A DNA stretch of 64,000 bases, from assembly GCF_004634245.1 (NCBI RefSeq), contig NZ_SJTF01000004.1, positions 1 to 64,000 of the forward strand, written 5' to 3'. Of this stretch, positions 44,625 through 54,675 are shown one piece after another. This DNA comes from Flavobacterium foetidum (GTDB lineage: Bacteria > Bacteroidota > Bacteroidia > Flavobacteriales > Flavobacteriaceae). Position 1 is the first letter of the stretch. Every line of letters starts with the position of its first letter. The notes under the pieces are model-generated. The model had not been told where the DNA came from, did no database searches, and saw only the letters and a program-made list of their open reading frames with translations. A program made the position numbers and the translations under genes.

Positions 44625-46769
44625 ATGATTCCACAAGTTTCACAAGAAATTATCGATTTAGGAGATGGAAGAAGCATCTCAATCGAAACAGGTAAACTAG
44701 CAAAACAAGCCGATGGTTCAGTTGTTGTAAGACAAGGAAACTGTATGTTGTTAGCAACTGCAGTATCTGCAAGAACATCTAATCCAGGCGTTGACTTTTT
44801 ACCTCTAACGGTAGATTACCGCGAAAAATTTGCTGCTGCAGGACGTTTTCCTGGAGGTTTCTTTAAAAGAGAAGCAAGACCAAGCGACAGCGAAGTATTA
44901 ACAATGAGATTAGTAGACCGTGTTTTACGTCCGCTTTTCCCAGACGATTACCATGCTGAAACTCAGGTTATGATTCAGTTAATGTCTCATGACGATAATG
45001 TTATGCCAGACGCATTGGCTGGTTTAGCAGCATCTGCAGCATTAGCAGTTTCGGACATCCCTTTTTACAACTTAATTTCTGAAGTACGTGTTGCACGTAT
45101 TGATGGAAAATTAGTAATCAACCCTAGCAGAGCTGAATTAGAAAACTCAGATATCGATATGATGATTGGAGCTTCTTTAGATTCTGTTGCCATGGTTGAA
45201 GGAGAGATGAAAGAAATCTCTGAAGCTGAAATGGTTGAAGCTATTAAATTTGCTCACGAAGCAATTAAAGTTCAAATTGAAGCACAGCAAAAATTAAGAG
45301 CAAAATTAAGTTCTCAAGAGTACAGAACTTACGAAGGCGAAATCGAAGATGAAGCTGTTTACGCAAAAGTAAAAGCTGCCGCTTACGACAAATGCTATGC
45401 AATCGCTCAAGAAGCTTCTGGAAAAGCAGAAAGAAGTGAAAAATTTGCTGCTGTAAAAGAAGAGGCTAAAGCTTTATTTACTGAAGAAGAATATGCTGAA
45501 AATGCAGATCTTGCAGGTTTAGTTGGAAAATATTTCTACAAAACAAATAAAGAAGCCGTTCGTAACGTAATTCTTGAAAAAGGAATTCGTCTAGACGGTA
45601 GAAAAACGACAGAAATCAGACCAATCTGGTGTGAGACTGATTACTTGCCATCTGTACACGGATCTTCTTTATTTACACGTGGAGAAACTCAAGCTTTGGC
45701 TACAGTAACTTTAGGAACTTCTAGAGAAGCTAACCAAATCGACTCGCCTAGCGAGCAAGGTGAAGAAAAATTCTACTTACACTATAACTTCCCTCCTTTC
45801 TCTACTGGTGAAGCAAAACCATTGAGAGGAACTTCAAGAAGAGAAGTTGGTCACGGTAACTTGGCTCAAAGAGCTTTAAAAAATATGATTCCTGCAGATT
45901 GTCCTTATACAATTCGTGTTGTTTCTGAAGTTTTAGAATCTAACGGTTCTTCTTCTATGGCAACAGTTTGTGCTGGAACAATGGCACTTATGGATGCTGG
46001 AGTTCAAATGATAAAACCAGTTTCTGGTATTGCCATGGGATTAATTACTGACGGTGAGAAATTTGCTGTATTGTCAGACATTTTAGGTGACGAAGACCAC
46101 TTAGGAGATATGGACTTTAAAGTAACTGGAACTGCTGACGGTATCACAGCTTGCCAAATGGATATCAAAATCGAGGGATTGCGTTATGATATTATGGAAC
46201 AAGCATTAGCACAAGCTCGCGACGGACGTTTGCATATTTTAGGAAAATTGACTGAAACTATTGCAATTCCAAGAGAAGATGTTAAAGCTCACGCACCAAA
46301 AATTATCACCAGAACTATTCCTGGAAACTTTATTGGAGCATTGATTGGACCTGGTGGAAAAGTAATTCAGGAATTACAAAAAGCTACTGGAACTACAATT
46401 GTTATCAACGAAGTAGACGAGCAAGGAATTGTAGAAATTTTAGGAACTGATCCAGAAGGAATCAAAACTGTATTGGCTAAAATTGATGCATTAACTTTCA
46501 AACCACAAGTTGGCGAAGCTTATGAAGTAAAAGTAATTAAGATGCTAGATTTCGGAGCTGTAGTAGAATATACTGCCGCACCAGGAAACGAAGTATTGCT
46601 TCACGTATCTGAATTGGCTTGGGAGCGTACAGAAAACGTTGCCGATGTGGTTAAACTAGGAGATGTTTTCCAAGTGAAATACTTAGGAATCGACCCTAAA
46701 ACCAAAAAAGAAAAAGTGTCTAAAAAAGCGCTTGTTCCAAGACCTCCGCGTGAGGATAAAAAAGAGTAA
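44625..46769 (+). CDS. pnp: Polyribonucleotide nucleotidyltransferase
   Basis: PNPase degrades RNA phosphorolytically from the 3' end. The two RNase PH domains (first [21 protein letters not shown] onwards, second [19 protein letters not shown] onwards, with [17 protein letters not shown]), the KH domain ([20 protein letters not shown]) and the C-terminal S1 domain ([19 protein letters not shown]) are in order. The 714-residue length is normal. An AGGAAAAA stretch lies upstream of the ATG. Confidence 0.98.
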   Translation: MIPQVSQEIIDLGDGRSISIETGKLAKQADGSVVVRQGNCMLLATAVSARTSNPGVDFLPLTVDYREKFAAAGRFPGGFFKREARPSDSEVLTMRLVDRVLRPLFPDDYHAETQVMIQLMSHDDNVMPDALAGLAASAALAVSDIPFYNLISEVRVARIDGKLVINPSRAELENSDIDMMIGASLDSVAMVEGEMKEISEAEMVEAIKFAHEAIKVQIEAQQKLRAKLSSQEYRTYEGEIEDEAVYAKVKAAAYDKCYAIAQEASGKAERSEKFAAVKEEAKALFTEEEYAENADLAGLVGKYFYKTNKEAVRNVILEKGIRLDGRKTTEIRPIWCETDYLPSVHGSSLFTRGETQALATVTLGTSREANQIDSPSEQGEEKFYLHYNFPPFSTGEAKPLRGTSRREVGHGNLAQRALKNMIPADCPYTIRVVSEVLESNGSSSMATVCAGTMALMDAGVQMIKPVSGIAMGLITDGEKFAVLSDILGDEDHLGDMDFKVTGTADGITACQMDIKIEGLRYDIMEQALAQARDGRLHILGKLTETIAIPREDVKAHAPKIITRTIPGNFIGALIGPGGKVIQELQKATGTTIVINEVDEQGIVEILGTDPEGIKTVLAKIDALTFKPQVGEAYEVKVIKMLDFGAVVEYTAAPGNEVLLHVSELAWERTENVADVVKLGDVFQVKYLGIDPKTKKEKVSKKALVPRPPREDKKE

Positions 46770-46803
46770 TCAGATCTTAGTTTACTAAAGGTTTATTCAT
46801 AGG

Positions 46804-46836
46804 AAACCCCAATTCAAATCTGAATTGGGGTTTTTC
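46804..46836. terminator. Terminator between pnp and the pore-forming protein gene
   Basis: A perfect 13-bp stem (46804-46816 with 46821-46833), a 4-nt loop and a T run sit between convergent genes. Confidence 0.9.
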
Positions 46837-46856
46837 AATTTCAAAAAACAGTTTTC

Positions 46857-47714
46857 TTATTTTGCTTGAACGGCTGAATTATAAAGCAATGTAGCTTTAC
46901 CTTTTCCGTCTTTTATAATTATCTCCGAATTTCCAAAAAATCCAATCTCGATATCTTCTGTAACCTGAACAGAGTTAGAAATGCCACCTGCTGCCAACAA
47001 TCCTCCAATATCAAGCGCAAAGAAATGATGTCCTTTAAATGTTGGATTGTAATTTACCGCACTAACTCCCGTTAAATAGGCATTATACACAAGCCTAACT
47101 TTCATCACGCCTCTGCTGGCGCTCAATTCTGCCAAAATCGACTCACCAGGATCGAGAGCAACGCTGACTCCACTTGAAGTACCAATAGTAACAGATTTTG
47201 ACACAGACCCTCCTTCGCCCCATGTACGCTCATAACTCATCGAAGTTTCTCCTTTTACCCCAACTCCCAGAAAGCCAATGTTATAGGAAACTTTCTGACC
47301 AACAGAGATTTTATTTGAGCTACTCCAGTTACTTTGGCTCGTATTATTAACCTGTTGTGTTATGGCAACATTAAAATTACCCTTTACACTACTATTATTA
47401 GAAAACTTTTGAGTATTAATGATTTGAGGTTCAGAAGTAATACCAAGAATGGTGGCACTTTGAACAACAAGATTCACTTGCACTTGAGGCCAATTGTAAG
47501 TCTTATAAAGATCACCCCAAGGAGTCTCTGAATGCAGATAAGCATCATTCGGAGATTTTCCGAAATATTTTTCGACTAATTTTTTTAGATTAGCATCTTT
47601 AATATTAAAAGTTTCTCTTTCTACATCAGTAATTACATGAATTACATTTCCAGATGCCTGAACACTTGATGTCTTTGCATCTAATCCAGCGTTTACATTA
47701 ATTTGAATTGCCAT
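46857..47714 (-). CDS. Aerolysin-like (ETX/MTX2-type) beta-pore-forming protein
   Basis: The 285-residue protein has an N-terminal variable region (to ~95), then the repetitive Ser/Thr/Asn-rich strands typical of the aerolysin pore module: FSNNSSVKGNFNVAITQQVN (104-123), a likely membrane-inserting hairpin around 131-165 (ISVGQKVSYNIGFLGVGVKG), the run WGEGGSVSKSVTIGTSS (165-181) and VSVALDPGESI (183-193). The pattern alternates polar and small residues as in this superfamily. No signal peptide is visible, so release by lysis, another route, or a cytoplasmic role are open. It somewhat resembles proteins named follicular epithelium yolk protein subunit. Toxicity is not shown by the sequence. 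Confidence 0.7.
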   Translation of the reverse strand: MAIQINVNAGLDAKTSSVQASGNVIHVITDVERETFNIKDANLKKLVEKYFGKSPNDAYLHSETPWGDLYKTYNWPQVQVNLVVQSATILGITSEPQIINTQKFSNNSSVKGNFNVAITQQVNNTSQSNWSSSNKISVGQKVSYNIGFLGVGVKGETSMSYERTWGEGGSVSKSVTIGTSSGVSVALDPGESILAELSASRGVMKVRLVYNAYLTGVSAVNYNPTFKGHHFFALDIGGLLAAGGISNSVQVTEDIEIGFFGNSEIIIKDGKGKATLLYNSAVQAK

Positions 47715-47914
47715 TTTAATAAGTATTAAATTTATGCCTACTCTAATTAGTTTTCAGCTTCCCTTGTTTTAACATTAATTTGTTTTCATCCCAAAATTGC
47801 ATAAGAATTCTGTTTTGGATATAAAAAATGTCATTAAACGAAGTTATTGCGACATAAGGCTGCAAAAATTTGATACAAAAGCATTTACAAATTACTTTAC
47901 CAAAATTGCTGTTC

Positions 47915-48985
47915 TTAAGGTTTTCCCATTTTGTGCAGGTGCTTAAAATGCGAGAACATCATTTCTAATAAAGTCTTATGATGATAAGGCTGCCGGTATT
48001 CTTTTGTAGTCTTTTCTATAATTTGATTTATTTCACTGTAATTGGTATGGCAGATATTCGGAAAAAGATGATGCGCTGCATGGCAATTGGAGCCACCGCT
48101 CAAAAATCTAGCCCAACCTTTATCTGCATCCCAGTCGCAACTGGTATAAAGCTGATGCACTGCCCATGTATGTTCTAAAAATTCCCCTTCAGGTTGTGGA
48201 TAGTCTGCCCCATCAAAAAAATGAGTCCCAACCAACATTATAATAAACACCATTGAAGTAAAAGCACTGGCTGTTAGGTAAGTCACCACCACAAAACTCC
48301 ATGAAAAATCGGCGTAAAGCAACGGAAACACCAAAACCAAGGAAAAATAAAACACTTTGTACAGCAAGAACCTAAAGTACAATTCAGTTTTAGGAACACC
48401 TCTTTTCATCCAATCATATTCATTTGAAAACAGATAAATCCAATCGCTCATAAAAACAGAATGCAGCAAAGTAAACATATAAACAAATGGCGCATAATAA
48501 GCCTGATATTTGTGTTTAGGTTTCCAAGGATGGGTGGGACTTAATCGTAAAAATGGATTTTTATCAATATCGATATCACTTCCCTCTACATTAGCATATA
48601 AATGATGTGAGCGAATATGCCTCAATCCCCAAAGCAAAGGGTCTATTCCTACCGTTAGAAAACTAAAAAAGTGCAATACCGAATTGGCCTTTTTATTTCT
48701 GAATGCCGTATTATGAGAAGCATCATGACCAAAACTAAATCCGATGAGCAATCCGGCCAACTGAAAAACAACATAAAATAGCCAAAAACTTGTCTTGCTT
48801 ATTGAATCTAAAAAAAGCAACGAATAGGAAAAATAGCAGACCAAAGTCCAAAACAATCCTTTAAACCAAAATCTGGCATCTCCATAAGAAATAATTTTAC
48901 CCTCAAGTTGTTCATGAACTCGTTGTTTTAACGTAGAAAAAAAGAGTTTTTCTTCTTCAGATTTATTAAAATATTTAGCTTTCAT
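47915..48985 (-). CDS. Membrane fatty acid desaturase
   Basis: The 356-residue polytopic protein has three histidine boxes: H87-DAS-H91, H123-IRS-H127-H128 and H302-AA-H305-H306 (HAAHHLFPNICHTNY), the di-iron site of acyl-lipid and linoleoyl-CoA-type desaturases. It has no cytochrome b5 domain, so an external electron donor is needed. It could introduce a double bond in membrane acyl chains, but the position cannot be predicted. It is monocistronic, about 200 bp upstream of the pore-forming gene on the same strand. Confidence 0.92.
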   Translation of the reverse strand: MKAKYFNKSEEEKLFFSTLKQRVHEQLEGKIISYGDARFWFKGLFWTLVCYFSYSLLFLDSISKTSFWLFYVVFQLAGLLIGFSFGHDASHNTAFRNKKANSVLHFFSFLTVGIDPLLWGLRHIRSHHLYANVEGSDIDIDKNPFLRLSPTHPWKPKHKYQAYYAPFVYMFTLLHSVFMSDWIYLFSNEYDWMKRGVPKTELYFRFLLYKVFYFSLVLVFPLLYADFSWSFVVVTYLTASAFTSMVFIIMLVGTHFFDGADYPQPEGEFLEHTWAVHQLYTSCDWDADKGWARFLSGGSNCHAAHHLFPNICHTNYSEINQIIEKTTKEYRQPYHHKTLLEMMFSHFKHLHKMGKP

Positions 48986-49098
48986 AATTATTATATTTTA
49001 AAATGGGTTTTGAGTTTAATTAAAAAGTTTTTTTTAAGGAATATTACTGCGAATCAAATAGGCATGAGCAACAGGCATTTTTTAATTTGTCATTATTT

Positions 49099-49932
49099 TT
49101 ATTTCTTAAACTGCCAGTTAAAAAGAGGAAGTTTTCGTTTACCATTTGTATTCCAAAGACCAAATTGTATTCCTCTTAAGTCTTTGGAATTATTAAATAA
49201 TCCTATTTGAATTCCATTATGCTTTCTAGAAACATTCGATAAACCAACCTGAATTCCATTTCCCGAATCAGACAAATTCGCTAGACCTGAAATACTCACA
49301 CCCGAAAAACTTTTAGTATTCAATATTCCTCCGATAGAAAATCCATTCATTTTATTTATCCCTGAAATTACCGAAATATTCACACCTCGTAATTCTGAAC
49401 CGCCTGTAAATCCTCCAGAACTAATATTTAAACCATTTATCTTAATATAGGTATCAACTTCTGTATAAAAGAAAGCTGCATTACTAATAACATGGTCATT
49501 TATTCCAACAATAATGGACTCAAACGGAACATTAATCGAAATCGAAAAAAGAATTAAAGATGTTGGACTGGCTTCAATATTTAACCCATTAATTGTTTGA
49601 AGTTTGATGTTCTTATTTTCATAATGACCAAATCCAAGAGTAAAACCATTTACCTTATTTAATCTTCTGGATATCGGAGAAAAACTAAAGACCTTAGTAC
49701 TGTCATTTCTTAAACTACCTTCGGAATTCCCTTTAAGATAATGGGGTTCAATATCCTTTCCATCAAAAACCATTGATAGGCTAACTTGGTTATTACCAAC
49801 CAATTTATCACCAACTTGGGATGTCTTATTTTGTGAGAAACAAAATCCTGAAAACAATAAAATACCAATAAACAATATCTTGCGAAAACCTTCTAAAGAT
49901 TTGAAACTCATAATCTGACTGATCCTTTTCAT
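49099..49932 (-). CDS. Exported repeat protein, LA_2272-like surface repeat family
   Basis: After a signal-like segment (FRKILFIGILLFSGFCFSQ) the protein carries short repeats with the pattern NG-x-x-IG-x-x-N, clearest in the last third (SGLANLSDSGNGIQVGLSN, HNGIQIGLFNNSKDLRGIQ), each about 20 residues and probably forming a beta-solenoid or barrel. It resembles the LA_2272 surface repeat group. The start is set at ATG 49932; another ATG at 49911 also precedes the signal. The HTH regulator is divergent and may control it. Confidence 0.6.
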   Translation of the reverse strand: MKRISQIMSFKSLEGFRKILFIGILLFSGFCFSQNKTSQVGDKLVGNNQVSLSMVFDGKDIEPHYLKGNSEGSLRNDSTKVFSFSPISRRLNKVNGFTLGFGHYENKNIKLQTINGLNIEASPTSLILFSISINVPFESIIVGINDHVISNAAFFYTEVDTYIKINGLNISSGGFTGGSELRGVNISVISGINKMNGFSIGGILNTKSFSGVSISGLANLSDSGNGIQVGLSNVSRKHNGIQIGLFNNSKDLRGIQFGLWNTNGKRKLPLFNWQFKK

Positions 49933-49984
49933 ATTATTTCTTTTAAAATTACAAGACAAACCTATTGCAATTTTCACATATCTA

Positions 49985-50019
49985 TTTGTGCAAATCAATA
50001 AAACAATTTTGTAAATTTG
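49985..50019 (+). promoter_or_regulatory. Promoter of the HTH regulator gene
   Basis: TTTG (49985-49988), 23 bp and TAAATTTG (50012-50019) lie 16 bp before the ATG. The -33 part overlaps an imperfect dyad TTGCA...TGCAA that could be an operator shared with the divergent gene. Confidence 0.5.
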
Positions 50020-50035
50020 TGATTATCGCAAAACC

Positions 50036-50998
50036 ATGAAATCACAGGAACTATTTTTAAAAGCAATCAGACAAAAAATATCTAAATCAGTTTCGTTAAT
50101 AGAAGAGATTGCTGGTGTCTTAGAAATAAGTTACGATGCTTCACATCGAAGAATTTCGGGAAAAAGCAAATTCTCAATAGATGAAACAGTCAGACTGGCT
50201 AGCCATTTCAGCATATCATTAGATAGTTTATTTTCTAATAAGGAAAAAGTGATAGTCGAAAAAACAATTGAGATTGAAAATTTGAAAGATATGCTTCAAT
50301 ATTTCAGATCTTCAGCTGAAAATATCGAAGCATTGACAAAAAATGAAAAAACAATACTTTTTTATTCTGCCAAAGATATTCCGCTGTTTTATTTCATGGA
50401 CGGTACAATCCTGTCAAAATTCAAAGCTTTTGTTTGGCTCAACCTTTTAAATTCAAACCAAAAGGAAGTTTCTTTTGAAAATTTCGTAATCGATGAATCT
50501 TTCACAGAATACATGCAGAAATTAAAAAGAATTTACGAAAACACTTTTGTGAATGAAGTATGGAACGACACCACTATTAACAGTAGTTTACAGCAGATTC
50601 TCTATTTTTATGAAGCTGGGCTTCTCAATCTCAAGAGCGCTAATGCACTTTGTAAGGACTTAAAGAGAATTATTTCGCTGATTCAGGAAAAATGCAATAA
50701 ACACAATACAAACTTTGCGATTTATTACAACGAATTAATATTATTAAACAACAACATGCTGATTGAATCTGAAGAAAAACTAACCATGTTTGTTCCTTAT
50801 ACCTTATTGGGCTATTTTATTACTAATAACGAAGAAAGCTGTAAAAATGTACATCAGTTTTTTAAGCAGCAAATCATCAATTCGAAACCTTTAGGGCAAT
50901 CCGGAATTAAGGAACGGAATTTATTCTTCAATAGAGCAATTAGAAAAATAGAATATTACCAAGACAAAATCAATTCTCAGGTTGACCTTTTATTCTGA
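50036..50998 (+). CDS. Helix-turn-helix regulator with large uncharacterised C-terminal domain
   Basis: Residues ~15-70 form a Cro/BetR-like DNA-binding domain (LIEEIAGVLEISYDASHRRI, FSIDETVRLASHFSISLDSL). The following ~250 residues are mostly helical with no family that I recognise; a Phe/Tyr-rich stretch may form a ligand pocket or dimer interface. The position head-to-head with the repeat protein suggests local control, which is inference. Confidence 0.65.
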   Translation: MKSQELFLKAIRQKISKSVSLIEEIAGVLEISYDASHRRISGKSKFSIDETVRLASHFSISLDSLFSNKEKVIVEKTIEIENLKDMLQYFRSSAENIEALTKNEKTILFYSAKDIPLFYFMDGTILSKFKAFVWLNLLNSNQKEVSFENFVIDESFTEYMQKLKRIYENTFVNEVWNDTTINSSLQQILYFYEAGLLNLKSANALCKDLKRIISLIQEKCNKHNTNFAIYYNELILLNNNMLIESEEKLTMFVPYTLLGYFITNNEESCKNVHQFFKQQIINSKPLGQSGIKERNLFFNRAIRKIEYYQDKINSQVDLLF

Positions 50999-51152
50999 AA
51001 AGCACTAAGTCTCGAAACGTTAGAATTTCCAATTTTCAACAATCCTGTCATTTCTTTGAAATATATAAATTGTATTATAGCTTTTTAATGTAAAAAATAG
51101 ATATTTTATTGCATTTTAACAGTATTAAGCAATATCGATAACTTTTTTTAAC

Positions 51153-51160
51153 TATTTTTG
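51153..51160 (+). promoter_or_regulatory. -7 element (TATTTTTG) of the TonB receptor cassette
   Basis: TATTTTTG matches TAnnTTTG. It overlaps an upstream in-frame TTG and sits 39 bp before the TTG start favoured for the first gene of the cassette. Confidence 0.45.
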
Positions 51161-51199
51161 GCTCCAACCAGAAACCAACCCCGTAAAAATCTTAATCCG

Positions 51200-51916
51200 T
51201 TGAAAAATTTACAAAAAAAATCCATATTTCTTCTCACAATTGGATTATTACTAAACAATCACTGTATTCAGAGCCAAAATTCCAAAGAAATAGAAATCTA
51301 TAAATGGCTGGATAAAAATTTAGGCATTGAATCTTTGGACATCAAAAATGGTGCAGCCCACCTTAATTTTGACAAAACCATAAACAATCAAAACAGGTAT
51401 TATCAAACAGATAATTTTAGGAAAGGAAATGTAAATTACAATAATCAAAACTATTTTGATTTACTTCTTAAATATGACATCTACAAAGATGATTTGGTTC
51501 TCAATCCTTATGACGAGGCCAATAACACAAAAATCAATCTCATTAAAGAGAATGTCATCAGCTTTACAATAAACAATGAAAAATTTGTAAACCTAAAGAA
51601 CCTGCCTGCATCTTTTAAAGGAGGTTTCTACGAAGAAATAGATATCAACAACGATATTACTCTGTATATAAAACACTTAAAAGAGAAAAAAAAGCTCAAT
51701 AAGGTTGAAAGCGATGAGATAGAATATATTCCTGCTAACGAGTTTATTCTTCTTAAGGAAAAAAAATTAAACCTTATTAATGATAAGAAAGCTATTATTG
51801 CCCTATTTCCAGACAGCAAAAGAAAAATAAACGATTATTATTTTATGAACGGAAGCTTGAGGAAAGAAAATCAAGCATTATTCATAAAAAACCTTATCCT
51901 TTACATTAATAATTAA
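51200..51916 (+). CDS. Exported protein of unknown function, first gene of the DUF4249 cassette
   Basis: The 238-residue product has a signal peptide (KKSIFLLTIGLLLNNHCIQSQ) and is rich in Asn, Lys and Ile afterwards, with no domain I recognise. The start is most likely the TTG at 51200: the longer frame begins inside the promoter -7 box and adds a polar stretch before the signal. It ends 17 bp before the TonB receptor, so it probably belongs to the same transcript. Confidence 0.6.
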   Translation: MKNLQKKSIFLLTIGLLLNNHCIQSQNSKEIEIYKWLDKNLGIESLDIKNGAAHLNFDKTINNQNRYYQTDNFRKGNVNYNNQNYFDLLLKYDIYKDDLVLNPYDEANNTKINLIKENVISFTINNEKFVNLKNLPASFKGGFYEEIDINNDITLYIKHLKEKKKLNKVESDEIEYIPANEFILLKEKKLNLINDKKAIIALFPDSKRKINDYYFMNGSLRKENQALFIKNLILYINN

Positions 51917-51933
51917 AGCTTGAAAATTACGCA

Positions 51934-54669
51934 ATGAGAATATTTATAATCCTTTTACTTTTTTTTGGTTTTAATTTTTTAGCACATTCACAAAATCAGC
52001 AGCATACTGTTAGCGTAAAATTTAGTAACATCAACAGAATCGAAGTGTTACAGAAAATTGAAACCGCTACTAACTATAAATTTTACTTTCAGGAAGAATG
52101 GTTTGATAAAAATGTGCTGATTTCTGGCGAGTACGAAAATAAATCTATTCAGGATGTTTTGACTAAGGTACTCCAAGACACAGATTTGAATTTTTTTATT
52201 GACAAGAACAAAATCATCCTTACCAAAAACAGCATTATTTACAGCAAGGTGAATAATTCTAAAAACACAAATGCACCGATATTTTTCCAACAATATGATT
52301 CTGTTCAGAAAAATCAAAAAACAATCGTTGCCCCTGTGGAATTAATTGGAAAAGAAACGGCAGAAACAGATGCCGATTTATACATACTTTCTGGGCATAT
52401 TACAGATTTGAAAGACCAAAAACCTCTTGCAGACATTACTGTAAAAGTAAAAAACACTCCTATAAGCACGGTTACCAATGCAGAGGGCTATTATAGCTTA
52501 AAAATTCCAACTGGGCTTAGCACAATAGAAGTTGGATCTGTTTTGTACAATTCGGCTTCGCGAAAAATAATGATTTACAGCAACGGAACATTAGATTTTA
52601 CGATTATTGAAAAAATCAACCAGCTTGATGAAGTTTTGGTAAAAAGCAAAAATAGCCAGAATGTAAGAACTGCCATAACAGGTGTTACCACTATTGAAGC
52701 AGAAGGAGTTAAAACGATTCCACTAGTTTTAGGAGAAAGAGATGTCTTGAAAGTTGTGCTTACTATTCCAGGTGTTAAAACTGCGGGAGAAGGATCTTCT
52801 GGGTTTAACGTTCGTGGAGGAAAGGAAGATCAGAATTTAATGTTATTGGATAATGGAACTATTTACAATCCGTCTCATCTTTTTGGTTTTTTTTCGGCTA
52901 TAAATCCTTATACGATTAACAAGGTGGATATTTACAAAGGCGGAATTCCACCCGAATACGGCGGAAGGCTGTCTTCTGTTTTTGATATTGTGACAAAAAA
53001 CGGAAATACAGAGAAATTTTCTGGCGAAGGAGGTATTGGGCCAGTAACCAGCAACCTAACTGCCTCTATTCCGGTTGTAAAAGAAAAAGCAAGTTTACTA
53101 GTTGCTGGAAGAGCAACCTATTCTGACTGGATCCTTAAATCTCTTGATGATGAGAATTTGAAAAATAGCCAAGCTTCATTTTATGATTTATATGCAAAAT
53201 ATACACATAAGATAAACAAAAACAATTCGATTGAAGGCTCAGGCTATTTCAGTAAAGACAAATACAATATCACACCAGATTCATTGTACACCTACAGCAA
53301 CAGAATGGTTTCTTTGAAATGGAAACACGCATTTAATGACAAAAACAATAGCGAGCTTAATTTTACAAATAGCGAATACAAATACAGCGTTGATTACAGC
53401 TCAATCAATCCTGAATCATTCATTTTAAAATATAAAATAAACGAAACACAAGGGAATTTAAAATTCAGCAGTGAATTCAACAGCAATCATAAATTTACCT
53501 ACGGAATCGCAAGCAAATTGTACAAGATAAATCCAGGACAATTAAGTCCAAATGGAGATAATTCTATAGTTAATCCTATTGAGATAGAGCACGAAAAAGG
53601 ATTAGAATCTGCTGTATATTTCTCAGACAAATTCAAGATTTCCGAAAAACTGCTTCTTGATTTTGGAGCCAGATATTCTATGTTTGCAGCTTTAGGGCCC
53701 TCAACTCAAAAAGTTTACGAAGATGGAGTTCCAAAAACGCAGTCTACTGTTACTGAAGAAAAAACATATGGCAACAATGAAGTCATCAAAACTTTTGGCG
53801 GATTTGAACCAAGGATTGGCCTTCGATACATTATTGACGAAAGCCTTTTTGTAAAAGCAGGATTTGACAAAAACTATCAGTACATCCATCTTTTGACCAA
53901 TAATACAACGCAATCTCCTACCGACACTTGGAAATTATCCGATTTAAATGTAAAACCGCAAAGTGGCGAGCAATACTCTTTGGGATTATTTAAAAAACTT
54001 GATTATAAAGATTTAGAAATCAGCCTTGAAGGTTATTACAAAACATCAAAAAATGTATTGGATTATAAAACCGGTTCTCAGATACTGCTAAACCAAGATT
54101 TAGAAACCGAGTTATTACAAGGTGACGGAAAGGCGTACGGAATTGAGTTTTTATTAAAAAAATCAATCGGAAGACTCAACGGCTGGATTGGTTATACGTA
54201 TTCAAGAAGTTTTATAAAACTTGACAGTCAGTTTAACGATGAAAAAGTGAACAATGGAAAGTTTTTTCCAACCAATTTTGACAAACCTCATGATGTAAGT
54301 GTAGTTATGAATTACAAGATTACGCATCGATACAGTTTTTCATCTAACTTTGTGTATCAGACCGGTAGGCCTATCACTTATCCTATCGGAAAATATTATT
54401 ACAATGGAGCCGAATACACGCTCTACAGCGACCGTAACAAATTTAGGATACCAGATTATTACAGATTGGATGTTGGATTAAATATCGAAGGAAATCATAA
54501 AATTAAAAAATTAGCTCACAGTTTTTGGAATATCTCTATTTACAATCTCTTAGGAAGAAATAATCCATATTCAATCTTTTTTGTGACCAACAATGGCGAA
54601 ATCAAGGCCTACAAAACCACTATTTTTGCGGTGCCGATACCAACAATTACTTACAATTTTAAATTTTAA
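51934..54669 (+). CDS. TonB-dependent receptor with STN and carboxypeptidase-like N-terminal domains
   Basis: After the signal peptide (FGFNFLAHS) comes an STN domain (about 24-95, NRIEVLQKIETATNYKFYF and VLISGEYENKSIQDVLTKVL), a linker, a carboxypeptidase-regulatory domain (about 150-225, LSGHITDLKDQKPLADITVK), a plug (about 245-360, RDVLKVVLTIPGVKTAGEGS, FNVRGGKEDQNLMLLDNG) and a long barrel. The STN domain usually signals to an anti-sigma factor, but no sigma or FecR gene adjoins. It is followed by a DUF4249 lipoprotein 6 bp downstream. The substrate is unknown. Confidence 0.88.
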   Translation: MRIFIILLLFFGFNFLAHSQNQQHTVSVKFSNINRIEVLQKIETATNYKFYFQEEWFDKNVLISGEYENKSIQDVLTKVLQDTDLNFFIDKNKIILTKNSIIYSKVNNSKNTNAPIFFQQYDSVQKNQKTIVAPVELIGKETAETDADLYILSGHITDLKDQKPLADITVKVKNTPISTVTNAEGYYSLKIPTGLSTIEVGSVLYNSASRKIMIYSNGTLDFTIIEKINQLDEVLVKSKNSQNVRTAITGVTTIEAEGVKTIPLVLGERDVLKVVLTIPGVKTAGEGSSGFNVRGGKEDQNLMLLDNGTIYNPSHLFGFFSAINPYTINKVDIYKGGIPPEYGGRLSSVFDIVTKNGNTEKFSGEGGIGPVTSNLTASIPVVKEKASLLVAGRATYSDWILKSLDDENLKNSQASFYDLYAKYTHKINKNNSIEGSGYFSKDKYNITPDSLYTYSNRMVSLKWKHAFNDKNNSELNFTNSEYKYSVDYSSINPESFILKYKINETQGNLKFSSEFNSNHKFTYGIASKLYKINPGQLSPNGDNSIVNPIEIEHEKGLESAVYFSDKFKISEKLLLDFGARYSMFAALGPSTQKVYEDGVPKTQSTVTEEKTYGNNEVIKTFGGFEPRIGLRYIIDESLFVKAGFDKNYQYIHLLTNNTTQSPTDTWKLSDLNVKPQSGEQYSLGLFKKLDYKDLEISLEGYYKTSKNVLDYKTGSQILLNQDLETELLQGDGKAYGIEFLLKKSIGRLNGWIGYTYSRSFIKLDSQFNDEKVNNGKFFPTNFDKPHDVSVVMNYKITHRYSFSSNFVYQTGRPITYPIGKYYYNGAEYTLYSDRNKFRIPDYYRLDVGLNIEGNHKIKKLAHSFWNISIYNLLGRNNPYSIFFVTNNGEIKAYKTTIFAVPIPTITYNFKF

Positions 54670-54675
54670 ATAGTT

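Noticed and set aside
51934..54669. A complete FecIR-type cell-surface signalling system
   Set aside because: The receptor has an STN domain, but neither a sigma factor nor an anti-sigma gene is adjacent, so the system is not complete in this window.
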